A stretch of DNA of 64,000 nucleotides from Lycorma delicatula (taxonomy: Eukaryota > Arthropoda > Insecta > Hemiptera > Fulgoridae), in NCBI RefSeq assembly GCF_047948215.1, contig NC_134455.1, positions 295,963,647-296,027,646 of the forward strand, in the 5' to 3' direction. Positions 47,881-58,796 of the stretch are shown in pieces. Both the position numbers and the translations under genes were made by a program. Every line of letters starts with the position of its first letter. Positions within the stretch are counted from its first letter, which is position 1. Below the pieces are notes generated by a model, which had not been told where the DNA came from, did no database searches, and saw only the letters and a program-made list of their open reading frames with translations.

Positions 47881-48186
47881 ACTTTAACTGCTATAAACAA
47901 ATATGATAAAATAGGCTTTTTCCAACCAAGGAAGAATTTTGTTTTTGAACTGAGTAGGTTTTACTTCGGTATTATATACGATACTAAAAACATATAAAGC
48001 TATAATACTCTATTACTACAGAACTTCACAGGCCCTCTTCTGCTTGTCCATAGTTAAGTTATGTAAATTAAAACCATTTTCTATTAATAAATAAATATTT
48101 TAATAATTAAAATCAGTTAATATTGTACGACATTAAAGTAAATTTTTTTTGTGTCTGTCTTTACCTGCACAAAAAATAAAAATAAA

Positions 48187-48213
48187 TTATTATTATTATT
48201 ATCATTATTATTC
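48187..48213 (+). repeat. (ATT)n array at the LINE D 3' end
   Basis: About nine ATT units with one interruption, following AAAAATAAAAATAA. It probably is, or grew from, the 3' tail of LINE D. Confidence 0.85.
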
Positions 48214-48401
48214 ATGTGTCTTGTTTTACTTATGTTTTTAAACCAATAAATTGTAATTATATAAACATTTTCAATTGTCAATTTCTCAATATCCTGATCG
48301 AGCCGCGAATATGCGACAATATATTTTATATTAATATATATTTTTTAATAATAATATTTTATATAACTAAAAATTCTACATGATCTATCAAAATTTACAT
48401 A

Positions 48402-48428
48402 ATAATAATAATAATAATAAATAATAAT
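48402..48428 (+). repeat. (AAT)n microsatellite
   Basis: Eight to nine AAT units with one frame slip. Confidence 0.9.
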
Positions 48429-48599
48429 TAATGTGAATTAATTTTCCATCTTCAAATTAACAAAATAAATGATTCTATTGTTGTATTTCATAGTCTGTTC
48501 AAACCCAAAGAAAGATGTCAAAGAAATGGGAGACTCAAAAGCTTTCAAATTTTTTATAAAGTACAAACTAAATTTAGGAATACCTAGAATAGAATTACG

Positions 48600-49015
48600 C
48601 CATTTATTGACTGGATATTAATTAGTTTATTAATGAGTATGGGATGACTAAAGTTTCTGAAGAAAGTGTTGTACGTGTCAGGGCATCTTTACTACATATT
48701 CCTAAAAACTCTGTTTTTAGGGGAATTGTTGGGAAGAGCAGCTGTGAACTAGCAATACTAGTCACAGTCAATGATGACAGTGGGGAATATTTTAAGGAAA
48801 TAATTTCCATACCACATATTATAGCTGTTACAGGCTTTGAACCCTACCAATGTGATCGAAATGTTGCAGCATGAAGATGACTTTCTTGATCGCATTTTAT
48901 TTAATGATGAATCAACATTTTTTATCTTACTGAAAAAGAACATAGATTGTCCATATCTGTGGTCAGAAAATCCCCATGAACTCTTAAAATACAAAACCCT
49001 AAAAATATAATTTTT
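48600..49015 (+). pseudogene. mariner/Tc1-type transposase relic
   Basis: The frame from 48644 reads ESVVRVRASLLHIPKNSVFR, resembling the ERVRxSxxxSPRKS segment between helix-turn-helix and catalytic domain. After a frame change near 48872, FLDRILFNDESTFF and YLWSENPHELLKYK follow (48877-48990). This is the first catalytic region (FxDESTF) and the W(G/S)xENPHE motif of a widespread arthropod mariner group. The catalytic Asp of NDES is kept. The rest of the catalytic domain is missing. Confidence 0.82.
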
Positions 49016-49860
49016 TTTTAAGGTGAATATCAACCTTCAGTATTGAAGGTTATAAGGTTATAAGTTTGCTAAAGAATATACTTCTCTTCAATTCTGGTAA
49101 GTTTTTTTGGGGTAAGAACAGTCATTTTATGTTAGCGACCAAAGTCACTTCAGGCATTTGAGGTTACCTAAACTAATTTATATTTTTCTTTTTTAGGTTA
49201 AAATGTCACCAAATTATCAAATAGTCGGTAGTTGTTTGTACAAAGACTATACTGAGGCCCAGATGTTAGAGGGCAGTGGGACTACTTTTGTACTACTCCG
49301 TGTGACCTACGCTTTATGGCTATGATGCGTGAAATATATCTGAAAAATATAAATCAGGTCAGGTTGCTTTCTATAAGAGTAATGATGTTCATTATACAGT
49401 CAGTTACTATGGTGGACAGAATGACTGTGACACTTATAGGGCTAAATATAATGTACATTTTGGTGGGCTTGTAATGGTAATATGAAACAGTATATTATTT
49501 TTAGAGGAAGAAGCAACCAAAAACCATTTCATTCTTTATTTTCTCTTGCAGTGATGGCATGGCTTGTTTGCTACTCTTAATAATCACTGATGTCTCATGC
49601 CAGGTCTCTTACCACGATATGGCAACTAACATACTCATCCATATAAAAACAGCATAGATTGTAAAAATAAGGTAAAAAATATGTACCTCATAACTCACCA
49701 CTAGTATCATTTGAAGTAACAAACCTCCCATAAATATCTTAATATCATAAACATTCACATTATTAAAAACAAATTCATAACAAAAAATTACTACTTTACA
49801 AATAATAAATACATTGAAAATTATCACAAAATAAATTACTTTACATTGTAAAACATATAT
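49016..49860. other. sequence between repeats, nothing recognised
   Basis: Slightly less AT-rich around 49190-49460 and then AT-rich. No exon or transposase motif could be confirmed. Confidence 0.4.
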
Positions 49861-49880
49861 AGTAATTTTTTTTTTTGTCT

Positions 49881-51071
49881 TCAGTCATTTGACTGGTTTG
49901 ATGCAGCTCTCCAAGATTCCCTATCTAGTGCTAGTCGTTTCATTTCAGTATACCCTCTACATCCTACATCCCCAACAATTTGTTTTACATACTCCAAACG
50001 TGGCCTGCCTACACAATTTTTCCCTTCTACCTGCCCTTCCAATATTAAAGCGACTATTCCAGGATGCCTTAGTATGTGGCCTATAAGTCTGTCTCTTCTT
50101 TTAACTATATTTTTCCAAATGCTACTTTCTTCATCTATTTGCCGCAATACCTCTTCATTTGCCACTTTATCCACCCATCTGATTTTTAACATTCTCCTAT
50201 AGCACCACATTTCAAAAGCTTCTAATCTTTTCTTCTCAGATACTCCGATTGTCCAAGTTTCACTTCCATATAAAGCGACACTCCAAACATACACTTTCAA
50301 AAATCTTTTCCTGACATTTAAATTAATTTTTGATGTAAACAAATTATATTTCTTACTGAAGGCTCGTTTAGCTTGTGCTATTCGGCATTTTATATCGCTC
50401 CTGCTTCGTCCATCTTTAGTAATTTTACTTCCCAAATAACAAAATTCTTCTACCTCCATAATCTTTTCTCCTCCTATTTTCACATTCAGTGGTCCATCTT
50501 TGTTATTTCTACTACATTTCATTACTTTTGTTTTGTTCTTGTTTATTTTCATGCGATAGTTTTTGCGTAGGACTTCATCTATGCCGTTCATTGTTTCTTC
50601 TAAATCCTTTTTACTCTCGGCTAGAATTACTATATCATCAGCAAATCGTAGCATCTTTATCTTTTCACCTTGTACTGTTACTCTGAATCTAAATTGTTCT
50701 TTAACATCATTAACTGCTAGTTCCATGTAAAGATTAAAAAGTAACGGAGATAGGGAACATCCTTGTCGGACTCCCTTTCTTATTAGGGCTTCTTTCTTAT
50801 GTTCTTCAATTGTTATTGTTGCTGTTTGGTTCCTGTACATGTTAGCAATTGTTCTTCTATCTCTGTATTTGAACCCTAATTTTTTTAAAATGCTGAACAT
50901 TTTATTCCAGTCTACGTTATCGAAAGCCTTTTCTAGGTCTATAAACGCCAAGTATGTTGGTTTGTTTTTCTTTAATCTTCCTTCTACTATTAATCTGAGG
51001 CCTAAAATTGCTTCCCTTGTCCCTATACTTTTCCTGAAACCAAATTGGTCTTCTCCTAACACTTCTTCCAC
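49881..51071 (-). CDS. RTE reverse transcriptase, intact 3' part of ORF
   Basis: A 396-residue uninterrupted frame in a 5'-truncated element; the ATG at 51071 is not the natural start. Motifs: EDQFGFRKSIGTREA (residues 7-21), AFIDLEKAFDNVDWNKM (about 42-58), GVRQGCSLSPLLFNLYMELA (about 98-117), LRFADDIVILAESKKD (about 137-152), KINKNKTKVMKC, then the family-specific C-terminal region with YGSETWTIGV, EMWCYRRMLKIRW and RLIGHILRHPG, ending AASNQSND. All catalytic aspartates are present. The endonuclease and first RT blocks are missing, so it cannot retrotranspose alone. It would copy LINE RNA at a nicked target. Confidence 0.85.
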   Translation of the reverse strand: MEEVLGEDQFGFRKSIGTREAILGLRLIVEGRLKKNKPTYLAFIDLEKAFDNVDWNKMFSILKKLGFKYRDRRTIANMYRNQTATITIEEHKKEALIRKGVRQGCSLSPLLFNLYMELAVNDVKEQFRFRVTVQGEKIKMLRFADDIVILAESKKDLEETMNGIDEVLRKNYRMKINKNKTKVMKCSRNNKDGPLNVKIGGEKIMEVEEFCYLGSKITKDGRSRSDIKCRIAQAKRAFSKKYNLFTSKINLNVRKRFLKVYVWSVALYGSETWTIGVSEKKRLEAFEMWCYRRMLKIRWVDKVANEEVLRQIDEESSIWKNIVKRRDRLIGHILRHPGIVALILEGQVEGKNCVGRPRLEYVKQIVGDVGCRGYTEMKRLALDRESWRAASNQSND

Positions 51072-51080
51072 TCTCCTCTC

Positions 51081-51206
51081 AATTCTTCTGTATAATAATG
51101 ATAATAATAATAATAATAATAATAATAATAGTAATAATAATAATAATAATAATAGTAGTAATAATAATAATAATTCTTCTGTATATAGTAATAATAATAG
51201 AATTCT
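51081..51206. repeat. AAT array with duplicated flank inside LINE C copy 3
   Basis: AATTCTTCTGTATA occurs at 51081-51094 and again at 51172-51185, with about 78 bp of AAT/GTA units between them. A second short AAT array (51187-51198) follows, then the LINE bases AATTCT. In copies 1 and 2 the two LINE parts are directly joined, so array and duplicated flank are additions. Confidence 0.9.
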
Positions 51207-51209
51207 GTG

Positions 51210-52080
51210 CTTTCTTACATACTATCTTACTTCAAGCATCGTAACAGCAATCTTTTACATGAGAGAACAAATAAAATACCTCATACCTATAAAATAAAAT
51301 AATGATATAGATATTTTGGTGACACTACCTTAACATACCAAGTCTAATGTGAATTAATCATAACGTATATAAAGAACCAGTATCATAAATTGACTTCAAC
51401 AACAGCTGAATACTCACATAATCAACAAATAAACATTTTTGACTTCACAAACTCAAAAAGAAACCAACAGAAACAATTTAAAAATATATGAAACCAACAT
51501 TTACGTAACTATTTTCAATTTGTCAAACCACTCAATTTTACATAAACTCTGAACCTTAAAGTACTGTGATCACAGACAACTCGGTACAAAAAATCATAGA
51601 TAGTATGAATAAAAAGCTCATTCACTGAGACAGTTTGATATAAATTACATAAAAATAAAAATTAAGATTAAAAAAACAAAGAAATGTAGAAAATAACTTA
51701 CAAATTAAAAAAAAATTAAATCTGATATTTGCAACGTTGTGTAAAACAAATTATTATACAAAAACCTCTTATCACTCAACAAGCACATGTAATATAATAT
51801 TTAAATTAAACTGCTTCTATTACACAATGTATTATCACTAGTTAAAGTGGATGTAGCATTCAAATATACACAATTAACACTAAAATGTCCTCCATACCAG
51901 CAAAGAGTCAATATTTGGCAGCCATTTCTTAAACGATCACCAGTGGTGTATGAGAAAATATTAGTGATCCACAGAAAAATCTGGACATTTGTATAGTGCT
52001 AGCCCTAATGTTTCCACACCCCCCCTTTATTGAATTTAAACTATATTTTTTCAATCTTTTTTAATGTAGTGGTTTTTCCT
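51210..52080. other. AT-rich sequence, nothing recognised
   Basis: No recognisable gene or repeat. The right edge may contain decayed sequence of the adjoining transposon relic. Confidence 0.4.
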
Positions 52081-52084
52081 GTCT

Positions 52085-52700
52085 TTACTGTCCCATTTGA
52101 AAAGAAACAACAGTACTTGTATAACTGAACTGTAGTCCTAATAAAATGGCAATCACCTTTATGATGTCACATAAGTGCCAAAAATACTTTTCATCTGGTA
52201 TCATCGTCAGTAAAAATTTCATACTTTTATAGATCTTCATCTGTACTGTATTAACAAGAGGAACTGATGATTTCTCATTTCCATTGTGAATGGGGATGGC
52301 TTTCAAACATGTTTTAGAGGTATTTAAAAACAACTCCATTTCACAAGATTGTGATGCTGTCCTAATGAATCCAGTAAACATTTTAATGTTACTTCTTTCC
52401 ACTATACTAAATTATGTAGGGAGAGCTGATACAGAGATTCTTGCTGCCTAACATAGAAAAAGAATATTTAAGTGCCACTTTCAAGGAGAGGTTAAGTAAG
52501 TTGGATTGCAATTTAGACAAATTAAGATCATGAATGAGATCCATTAAGTTTAACTTGAGTAATTTTGTGAGAACTCACCTTGGAAATCTGAATCCTCTTG
52601 TTTTTCTTCATTACTTTCTAAATCACCATAGTCTTCATCATCAACATTTTCAACATCAACTTCATCATCAACTTTTCAAACACCATATGTCTGGTGAAAC
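52085..52700 (-). pseudogene. relic of a multicopy arthropod transposon-like ORF
   Basis: On - a 105-residue frame (52402-52085) contains KTCLKAIPIHNGNEKSSVPL and HLCDIIKVIAILLGLQFSYT. Upstream in another frame is DLIHDLNLSKLQSNLL, about 52530-52490. I know a repeated arthropod protein family with the pattern L(V/I)RDLxLSK, then SLKAVLLHNGN, then CxDLKVIxxLLGxQxGYTK. The spacing and order match. Its transposon class is not certain to me. The gap between the blocks holds stops, so this is a pseudogene. The His-rich open frame on + at 52534-52743 is a shadow. Confidence 0.55.
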
Positions 52701-53029
52701 TGGAACAGGTAACTTCACAGTGTGTAATAAATCTTATGGCTGAAGAAAGATAAGATTTCTTGAATTTACTTGTGACATGTTTGATTTTATGATACAAAAA
52801 TAACAGTCAGTCAAGCGGTTTTCCTTGGCTCTTTCCATACCATAGGATCAACAAAGCTTCTGATTTAGCCAGCTGCTTAGTAAAATTATACAAGTATTGC
52901 AGCAGATATGAGGGGGCCGAAGATATGTCCAGATTTACTATTTTCACCCAAAATAGAGTTCATATGATTTTTAAACAAAGGAGTAATATTTCTTCTTTGA
53001 TATTTATAAGTTAATTCATTAATGTTGCT

Positions 53030-53066
53030 ATTAATCATAGCAACAAAAATTGTTGCTATGATTAAT
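53030..53066. repeat. perfect 17-bp hairpin with a 3-base loop
   Basis: ATTAATCATAGCAACAA at 53030-53046, loop AAA, and the exact complement at 53050-53066. No mismatches. Confidence 0.9.
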
Positions 53067-54670
53067 ACAACTACAAGGAATTTCTGTATAAATTACAATT
53101 ACAAAAAAAAAAAACAAAAGCAATATGCCTAAGGAAAACAAAAAAATACACATCTGTTATCAGAAAATATAGGAATAAATCATATTACATAAATTTATTT
53201 TTCCTAGAAGGAATGACAGTTAGCATTAAGCCAATCCATATTAGTATATGGTCAAAATTATTCCACTCAGAGCCATTTATAATATGGTTCATTCACAAAT
53301 GTTGAGAAATTCACATTTCATTATTTCATCACAATATAAACATTGACTTGCAACAAATTTTTACAAGTTTTTACATTTCAATAATTTTAGTTTTTTGTAA
53401 GTGACAAGTTACAAAAAAATGAAGCCTTTAGCACAAATTTTGAGATCATATTTGAATTTAACATAAAAAAAAACAAGACAAGCCAAAACCATCTGAGTAA
53501 AAAAACTCTTGCATAACTAATGAAAAAGAAAAAAAAAATCAGTGATCATATAAGTTAACCTCAGGGGGGGGGGGGGGAGTAGGGGGGAGTTGAAGATGAA
53601 GAAGATAAATGGTAACTTAAAATGTTTTAATTTAAGTTATTAAACGGATATTTATAAAATTTGTTTAATTTTAATAATATTTCAAAAGATTATAATTTTA
53701 AATAATTTTCATTGCCATTCGTCAAACAAAAACCTAGCAAATAAAGTCTTTTCTTATTCCTTTCCTGTAAGGAATTCCTTTTCTTGTCTGAAACTGGTTG
53801 CAATATAATACAGCTGTCAACTCATTTTTTTTATTTTCATGATGAACATAAGGAATGTATTTCATATCACTACTTCTTCCTAATGTTTAGCAGCTTTGTT
53901 GAAAACGTTTCATTTTGTATTTTGTAAAGAATAATCCTTTTAAAAAGAATAAAAACACATAATATTAAGTAATAATATTAATAATAAAAATTTTAAAATA
54001 AATAAATAATAATAATTGTTACTTTCAAATTAAGTAAAAATTGTTCTTCCAGGAAATGTTGTTAGTTAATTAGTAGTTCCTTATCAGTATAATTATAGGT
54101 GGCAATGTTGTTAAAAATACCTATCTCAAAATCGTTAGACCTTTTAGTACATGATTAATAATATATTTTTCTACTATTACTTTTTTTCTATAGTTGTATG
54201 GTATATATTGTTTAAACATGTTGTTATTGCAGTTAAGATTGCATGTTATGGTTAATATCTTTGTTGGTACTATTTCTATAGGCAATTTAAGAGGTTGCAT
54301 CTGTTATGTTTAGTGAATATGTTTTGTGCTTCTAGCAAGTACTATTTGTATATATGACTGAATTCAGTCTGCCTAATGTAGTATTTATTGCAACCACAGG
54401 AGTTTTATTTATACATTGTTATGTTTATCAATTCGTGTTTTCTTATTTAGATGTATGGATCTTGTGAATTTTGTTAGTTTTGAAAGTGACATTGTATTCT
54501 TTTGTGAAGATCCTGGTATGATTATGGGTTGCTACATTAATTTTTGCCACTTGGAGTGCTTTTGAATTTGTTTTGTTCTATGTTTACATAACATATTTTC
54601 TATAAGTTTGGGTGGCTAAGGTCTTAACCTGTTCCAGATACATATAGAAGTATTCATGTATACAGATCTC
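53067..54670. other. AT-rich sequence, nothing recognised
   Basis: No exon recognised. It includes a run of 14 G at 53564-53577, flanked by AGTAGGGGGGAG, and short AAT repeats near 54002-54016. Confidence 0.5.
53564..53577 (+). repeat. G14 homopolymer
   Basis: Fourteen consecutive G in an AT-rich region, followed by a second G6 run. Length may be affected by sequencing error. Confidence 0.85.
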
Positions 54671-54671
54671 C

Positions 54672-54673
<2 letters not shown>

Positions 54674-54734
<61 letters not shown>
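54674..54734. repeat. (AT)n microsatellite, about 30 units
   Basis: Uninterrupted AT repeat of 61 bases that ends directly at the presumed terminus of a Tc1-like relic. Confidence 0.95.
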
Positions 54735-54737
<3 letters not shown>

Positions 54738-55311
54738 GCATGCAAATTAATCTGAACATTGGAAATTTTTTATTTATTTCTACGTTGTGGCAATACTGCT
54801 TAACAACAATTGTTCTTTAAGTTGTCTGTATATAGTAAGGTTGTTTTTCTTTATACTTATTTGGCAATATTCATGTTAAGTTTTTGTGAAAGTTTATTTG
54901 ATTTTTTATAACAAAATCATATTTTTAGTATTTTTTATTCTGTGTATCTTGAATTTATAAAAATGCACATAACTCCACGAAAGCATTGAAAAAGTGCTTC
55001 TCTTTGTTTTTTGTGAGTACACCAGTATGAAAATGAAAAATAGCTTCTGAGTTTGGTGTTGCAATAAAGACAGTGAATAATATTTTAAAACAATTTAATG
55101 AAACTAGTTCAATTTCATTTTGATGCAAAGGCAAATGTGAACATAAAAGAAAAACTACTTCAATACAGGATCGGTTATTTAGTGAGAAAACGTAAACTTG
55201 ATTCAAAATTATCTTCTGAAGACATAAATAGAGACTTAGAAACCAATGCAACAGATTTACACATGATAACTGTTAGACACAGACTTCTAACATTTTAGAT
55301 TTTTTTCTTTG
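54735..55311 (+). pseudogene. Tc1-like element, 5' end and transposase N-terminus
   Basis: The left end GTAGCATGCAAATTAATCTG resembles Tc1 terminal repeats of the CAGTGGCGTGCAAAA type. On + the coding starts with IASEFGVAIKTVNNILKQFN (about 55041-55100), the first helix-turn-helix. It continues after a frame change as GKCEHKRKTTSIQDR. The frame 55098-55298 then gives YLVRKRKLDSKLSSEDINRD and LHMITVRHRLLTF, the second DNA-binding part. The catalytic domain is missing. It sits at the end of the AT array, as expected for an element that targets TA. Confidence 0.8.
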
Positions 55312-55687
55312 TAATACATCATTTTAATTTTAATAGTCTGTTTTAGTTGCATGATTCCCCTATTTTTTTTGTAGAGTTCTAATTTTTATTTTTCACTTTG
55401 AAAACTGCAGCTATTGTTCAATTACAGTTGCCCTTCCTTTTTCTTTGATGAAAAATACATTTTTGTAATGTAAAATAACTATCAAGACAAACTAGCTCAT
55501 AAATCCATGAACCTCCCCATTCAAGGTAATGTTACAAATCTGCCTCAGATGCTGAATTTTAATTGGAATCATATAATGGGGATAGACCAATTACTTCATT
55601 TGAATTTAGTTGTATATCTTATAGAACTATCATTTAGATAGGTAATCTATTGTTTAGATTTAAAGACCTTTACAGTCTTAAATGTCT

Positions 55688-55709
55688 TTACAGTCTTTAA
55701 AGACTGTAA
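55688..55709. repeat. 22-bp perfect palindrome
   Basis: TTACAGTCTTT followed directly by its complement, with no spacer. Related half-copies (ACAGTCTTAAATGTC) lie just upstream at about 55671-55690. Confidence 0.85.
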
Positions 55710-55719
55710 TGCATGCTTA

Positions 55720-56653
55720 AAAATTAAAGCCTAGTTTATTTTTTCGCCATCAGAACATCTGCTCTGGGAAGGGCGAGAACCGAATAGAGAGAGAGTGCCC
55801 CTTTGTATGGATAACTGGTTCACTTTTTATGAAATTAGACTAATGAAAAAAATATGTAAATGATTTTAAGTTTTGTTGGGATATAAGTACAAATGTTCGT
55901 AGTATTACGTTCATTTTAAAATTTCGTAGAAATAATTTTCTGCAATGAGAAAATAATGAAGGTTTTAAGAGTGAAATTTCCAGCTGCACAACGAATTGTA
56001 AATACAATATTGGTACTTGCGCGGTACAGTTGCATTATGGAATACACCCTAACGTACTTTGGTAAATTTACACTCCAACGTTAGTGAAAGTAAAATATCA
56101 CAAAATTTCTTCTTTTAACAGCTTTATTAAAATAAATAATAAAATAAAATTCAAACTTTAGATTTTCTGGTTTTTTTTAAATAGGTAATATCTAAATTAC
56201 ATTTATAAGATCTTTATATTTTCTAATCGTCCCGTTAAAAAACGTAAGAAACAGATAATAAATAATTTTTATTTCATTTATTTGTAAAAACAATTTGTTA
56301 AAATATTCTGTTTGAAATAGGGAAAGAAGAGGTAGAATTTTCTGCAAAAGTTTCCCAATTTTTGTTTAGACACACCCCTCCCCTACTATAGGTCCATTCA
56401 TCAGGTGTAGGTCTTGGGCCCTGGCATCGGGGATCTGTGATTATATTTGCTGTCGTACTACTGTGTTAAGTGATTATATGGTATTAACCTGTTATTTTAC
56501 ATTGCAGTGATACATTTACTGTAATATTTACAATATTTTATAGTGTAGTGTTAAGTGATAATGTGTTTGTGTTTTTAAACATTGAAAAAGGATGTATATG
56601 AGCCTACTAATCTTTTTTACAAGAATTGTGAATTGAACACCTTTAGTTAAATA
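55720..56653 (+). promoter_or_regulatory. CASK upstream region and probable 5' UTR
   Basis: Less AT-rich stretches occur at 55740-55800 and 55980-56090, and again around 56370-56450. This fits a promoter and 5' UTR leading to the ATG at 56654. An in-frame TAA at 56648-56650 shows that coding does not begin further upstream. No definite TATA box or initiator could be chosen. Confidence 0.4.
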
Positions 56654-56712
56654 ATGGCAGAAGACGAAATTCTCTTCGATGATGTCTACGAACTCGGTGA
56701 AATTATTGGGAA
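56654..56712 (+). CDS. CASK: CASK (MAGUK family), first coding exon
   Basis: The exon encodes MAEDEILFDDVYELGEIIG plus two bases of a Lys codon, then GTAAGT, a consensus 5' splice site at 56713. The peptide matches the N-terminus of CASK (Drosophila caki), family pattern M(A/T)(D/E)D(D/E)(I/V)LF(D/E)DVYELCEVIGKG. The protein is a scaffold of synapses and epithelial junctions with CaM-kinase-like, L27, PDZ, SH3 and guanylate kinase domains. This exon covers the start of the kinase-like domain up to the glycine loop. The usual Cys of YELCE is Gly here. An upstream in-frame stop and G at +4 support the start. All later exons lie beyond the window. Confidence 0.88.
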
Positions 56713-58735
56713 GTAAGTAAATTTTACTTGCAGAGATCTTCTTTTATGTTCGTTGATGTAATTTACAGTAAACTTTTGTTAAGATCAGCATAACCTATAC
56801 GTGTACGGCGTTTTGTTTAGGCGGCGTTTAGTGGTAAACTGCATGTTACAGTCTGTATTACTGGTTTATTAACACTTACCGACGTTACTTAATGACCTAT
56901 ATTAAGTATTTTAATAATTTTCTTTTTTAACATTTCTAAATTTATTTTATCATGATAAAATGTTAGTTGTCGGCAGCTATCTTATTCAGACCTAACGATA
57001 GTTTTAAAATATTATAGTATTAATTTTATGCTTTATTTTCTATTATGTGATAAATTAATGTATATTAATGTTAAATTTCTTTCTATATCGTATTTATGAA
57101 CCCAACTCTTTGAGATGTAACATTGTTATGTTTTTGTTATCATTTATAGTTTTGAAACCATCTTTTTTAATTTAATTTAACAGCTACCTAACACATTTGA
57201 AATGAATCTGTTGTAGTGTCATTGTGGTAACATAACTATACTTTTATGTTGTGATGCAATTTTTACTTTACTTTTATACATACTTTTTATTTGTCATTAA
57301 TATCTGATAACAAATATCATTTGGATTGTAACAGTTAGTTTGTACAACAAGATAACTTATATTCTTTTTTTATTTTTGTGTATAAATATTTTGGCAGTTA
57401 CTGTAATATGACAGTCATTCATTGCAGCAGTGCAAGAAATCTGTGGTAATATGCAAGAAACAGCCTAGATTACCATAAATAATTGTTTATATTTTAATTC
57501 ATGTTTCATTTCATTATAAGGTGAATAAATTGATTAATTATTTTTTGTTCAATGCTTATTGCCATATTTTTGTAGTTTTTTATTTGGTGTCAAGTTCTTA
57601 TACATGTGTTTTTTTTTAAAGTCTTTTTTACATGGGTAACTTGGTGTAGTATATTTCTTTTTAAGATTTCTTATAAAACTTCTACACTCGGATATACATC
57701 ATGTACTGAGTTTAATGAAAGATTTTTCTAATTTTATCTTGAATGCTGTTAGGTGAAGTTATTATGCTCAATATAAAACCTCACTCCGTTTGTCTTGTGG
57801 TATAATTTCTAATTCTGTGGATAAACACGTACTAGAGTCTTCCTGAAAAGTTAAATAAGTTTTAATTGATAATCGTGAATTAGAAAAAGTAGTAATTCAT
57901 CTGTTTCATGAAAAAATATTTGTTGCATTTCATTTGTATGTTCACATCAGTCGTTCAGTTAATAACATTACTGAGTTATAAACTGAGAATACTAGGTTTA
58001 ATAATTGACAAGGTTTTGTAGTTTTCATGCTGCTGTTTGAAAACTGCTGCTCTTTGAAGGAAATTGTTTATATTTGTTTTGTGGGAATGAAATAACAATG
58101 TGTTTGTTAATTTTTTCATTTATTTGTTAAAATGTTAAACATTTTCCAAAATATTGTGCCTGATATCTAATATGTAATCATATTTATATTTCAAGTTACG
58201 TTATGAACATTTGATAACAGCAAAAATTATGTTGCATTATCTTTTTATACTACCATTACTATGCTCACTGTGTGTGGTTCATTTCCCATACTTTGTATCC
58301 ATTATATTTTGTCATCTCTGAGTTTTGTTGATTTCAACCATTTATTGATTCTGGTTGGTAATTGTGCAGTATAATTCTTGGTTGTGACAGTAAATGAAGT
58401 TTCTTGCGGCATTAGTTATTGTTAATTTTGCCTCTTTGTATATTATAAACTGTGATGTTGGGCAACAGTAGTAATTAATTTTGCCTCTTTAACTGTTATG
58501 TTGAGTTTTGATTTTTTAAAACTTTTTCTTGAACCACTAATGTTATTTATTATTATAAAAATTTGGCTAAGCTAATGTCCTTTAATTCAATTCTTGTGAT
58601 TTTTTTATATGGTGGTGACAATTTTTTGATTTTCATCCCCAACACTGTGAATTCTTATACTAAACAAATGTAATTAAAATTTAAGATGGTAAAATTTATT
58701 TATAGTACATTGTAAGCAACTGTTCCCATAATCTT

Positions 58736-58790
58736 AATTTACCTTAGTAGTAACTAATTTACCTTAGTAGTAACTAATTTACCTTAATAG
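58736..58790 (+). repeat. 20-bp tandem repeat, two and a half units
   Basis: The unit AATTTACCTTAGTAGTAACT is repeated twice exactly, followed by a partial third unit with one change. Confidence 0.9.
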
Positions 58791-58796
58791 AACATA

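Larger units (their letters stand above)
45030..48213 (+). mobile_element. Jockey/CR1-type LINE (family D), decayed
   Basis: An AP-endonuclease (about 45240-45900), linker and RT (46000-47480) and C-terminal region (47480-47880) occur in order on +. About 330 bp of 3' UTR follows, ending in AAAAATAAAAATAAATT and an (ATT)n tail at 48187-48213. Frameshifts near 45335, 46007, 46720, 47105 and 47478 inactivate it. The style of the endonuclease (FIALTEIWMSDV...FRSDR) and of the RT (YSDDLKIF) suits the Jockey superfamily, probably CR1-like; the exact clade is uncertain. Confidence 0.8.
49868..51206 (-). mobile_element. RTE LINE family C, copy 3 (5'-truncated, youngest)
   Basis: The 3' end is the T run on + (49867-49876) followed by GTCTTCAGTCATTTGACTGG. 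LINE sequence continues on - to 51094. It is then broken by an AAT array and resumes for a few bases (TAGAATTCT at 51198-51206) before leaving the family. It carries the only uninterrupted RT frame of the three copies, so it is the youngest or least damaged. Confidence 0.9.

Noticed and set aside
47486..47887. Second 133-residue frame overlapping the LINE D C-terminus
   Set aside because: The frame at 47476-47877 carries the LINE-like motifs; this one is its +1 shadow.
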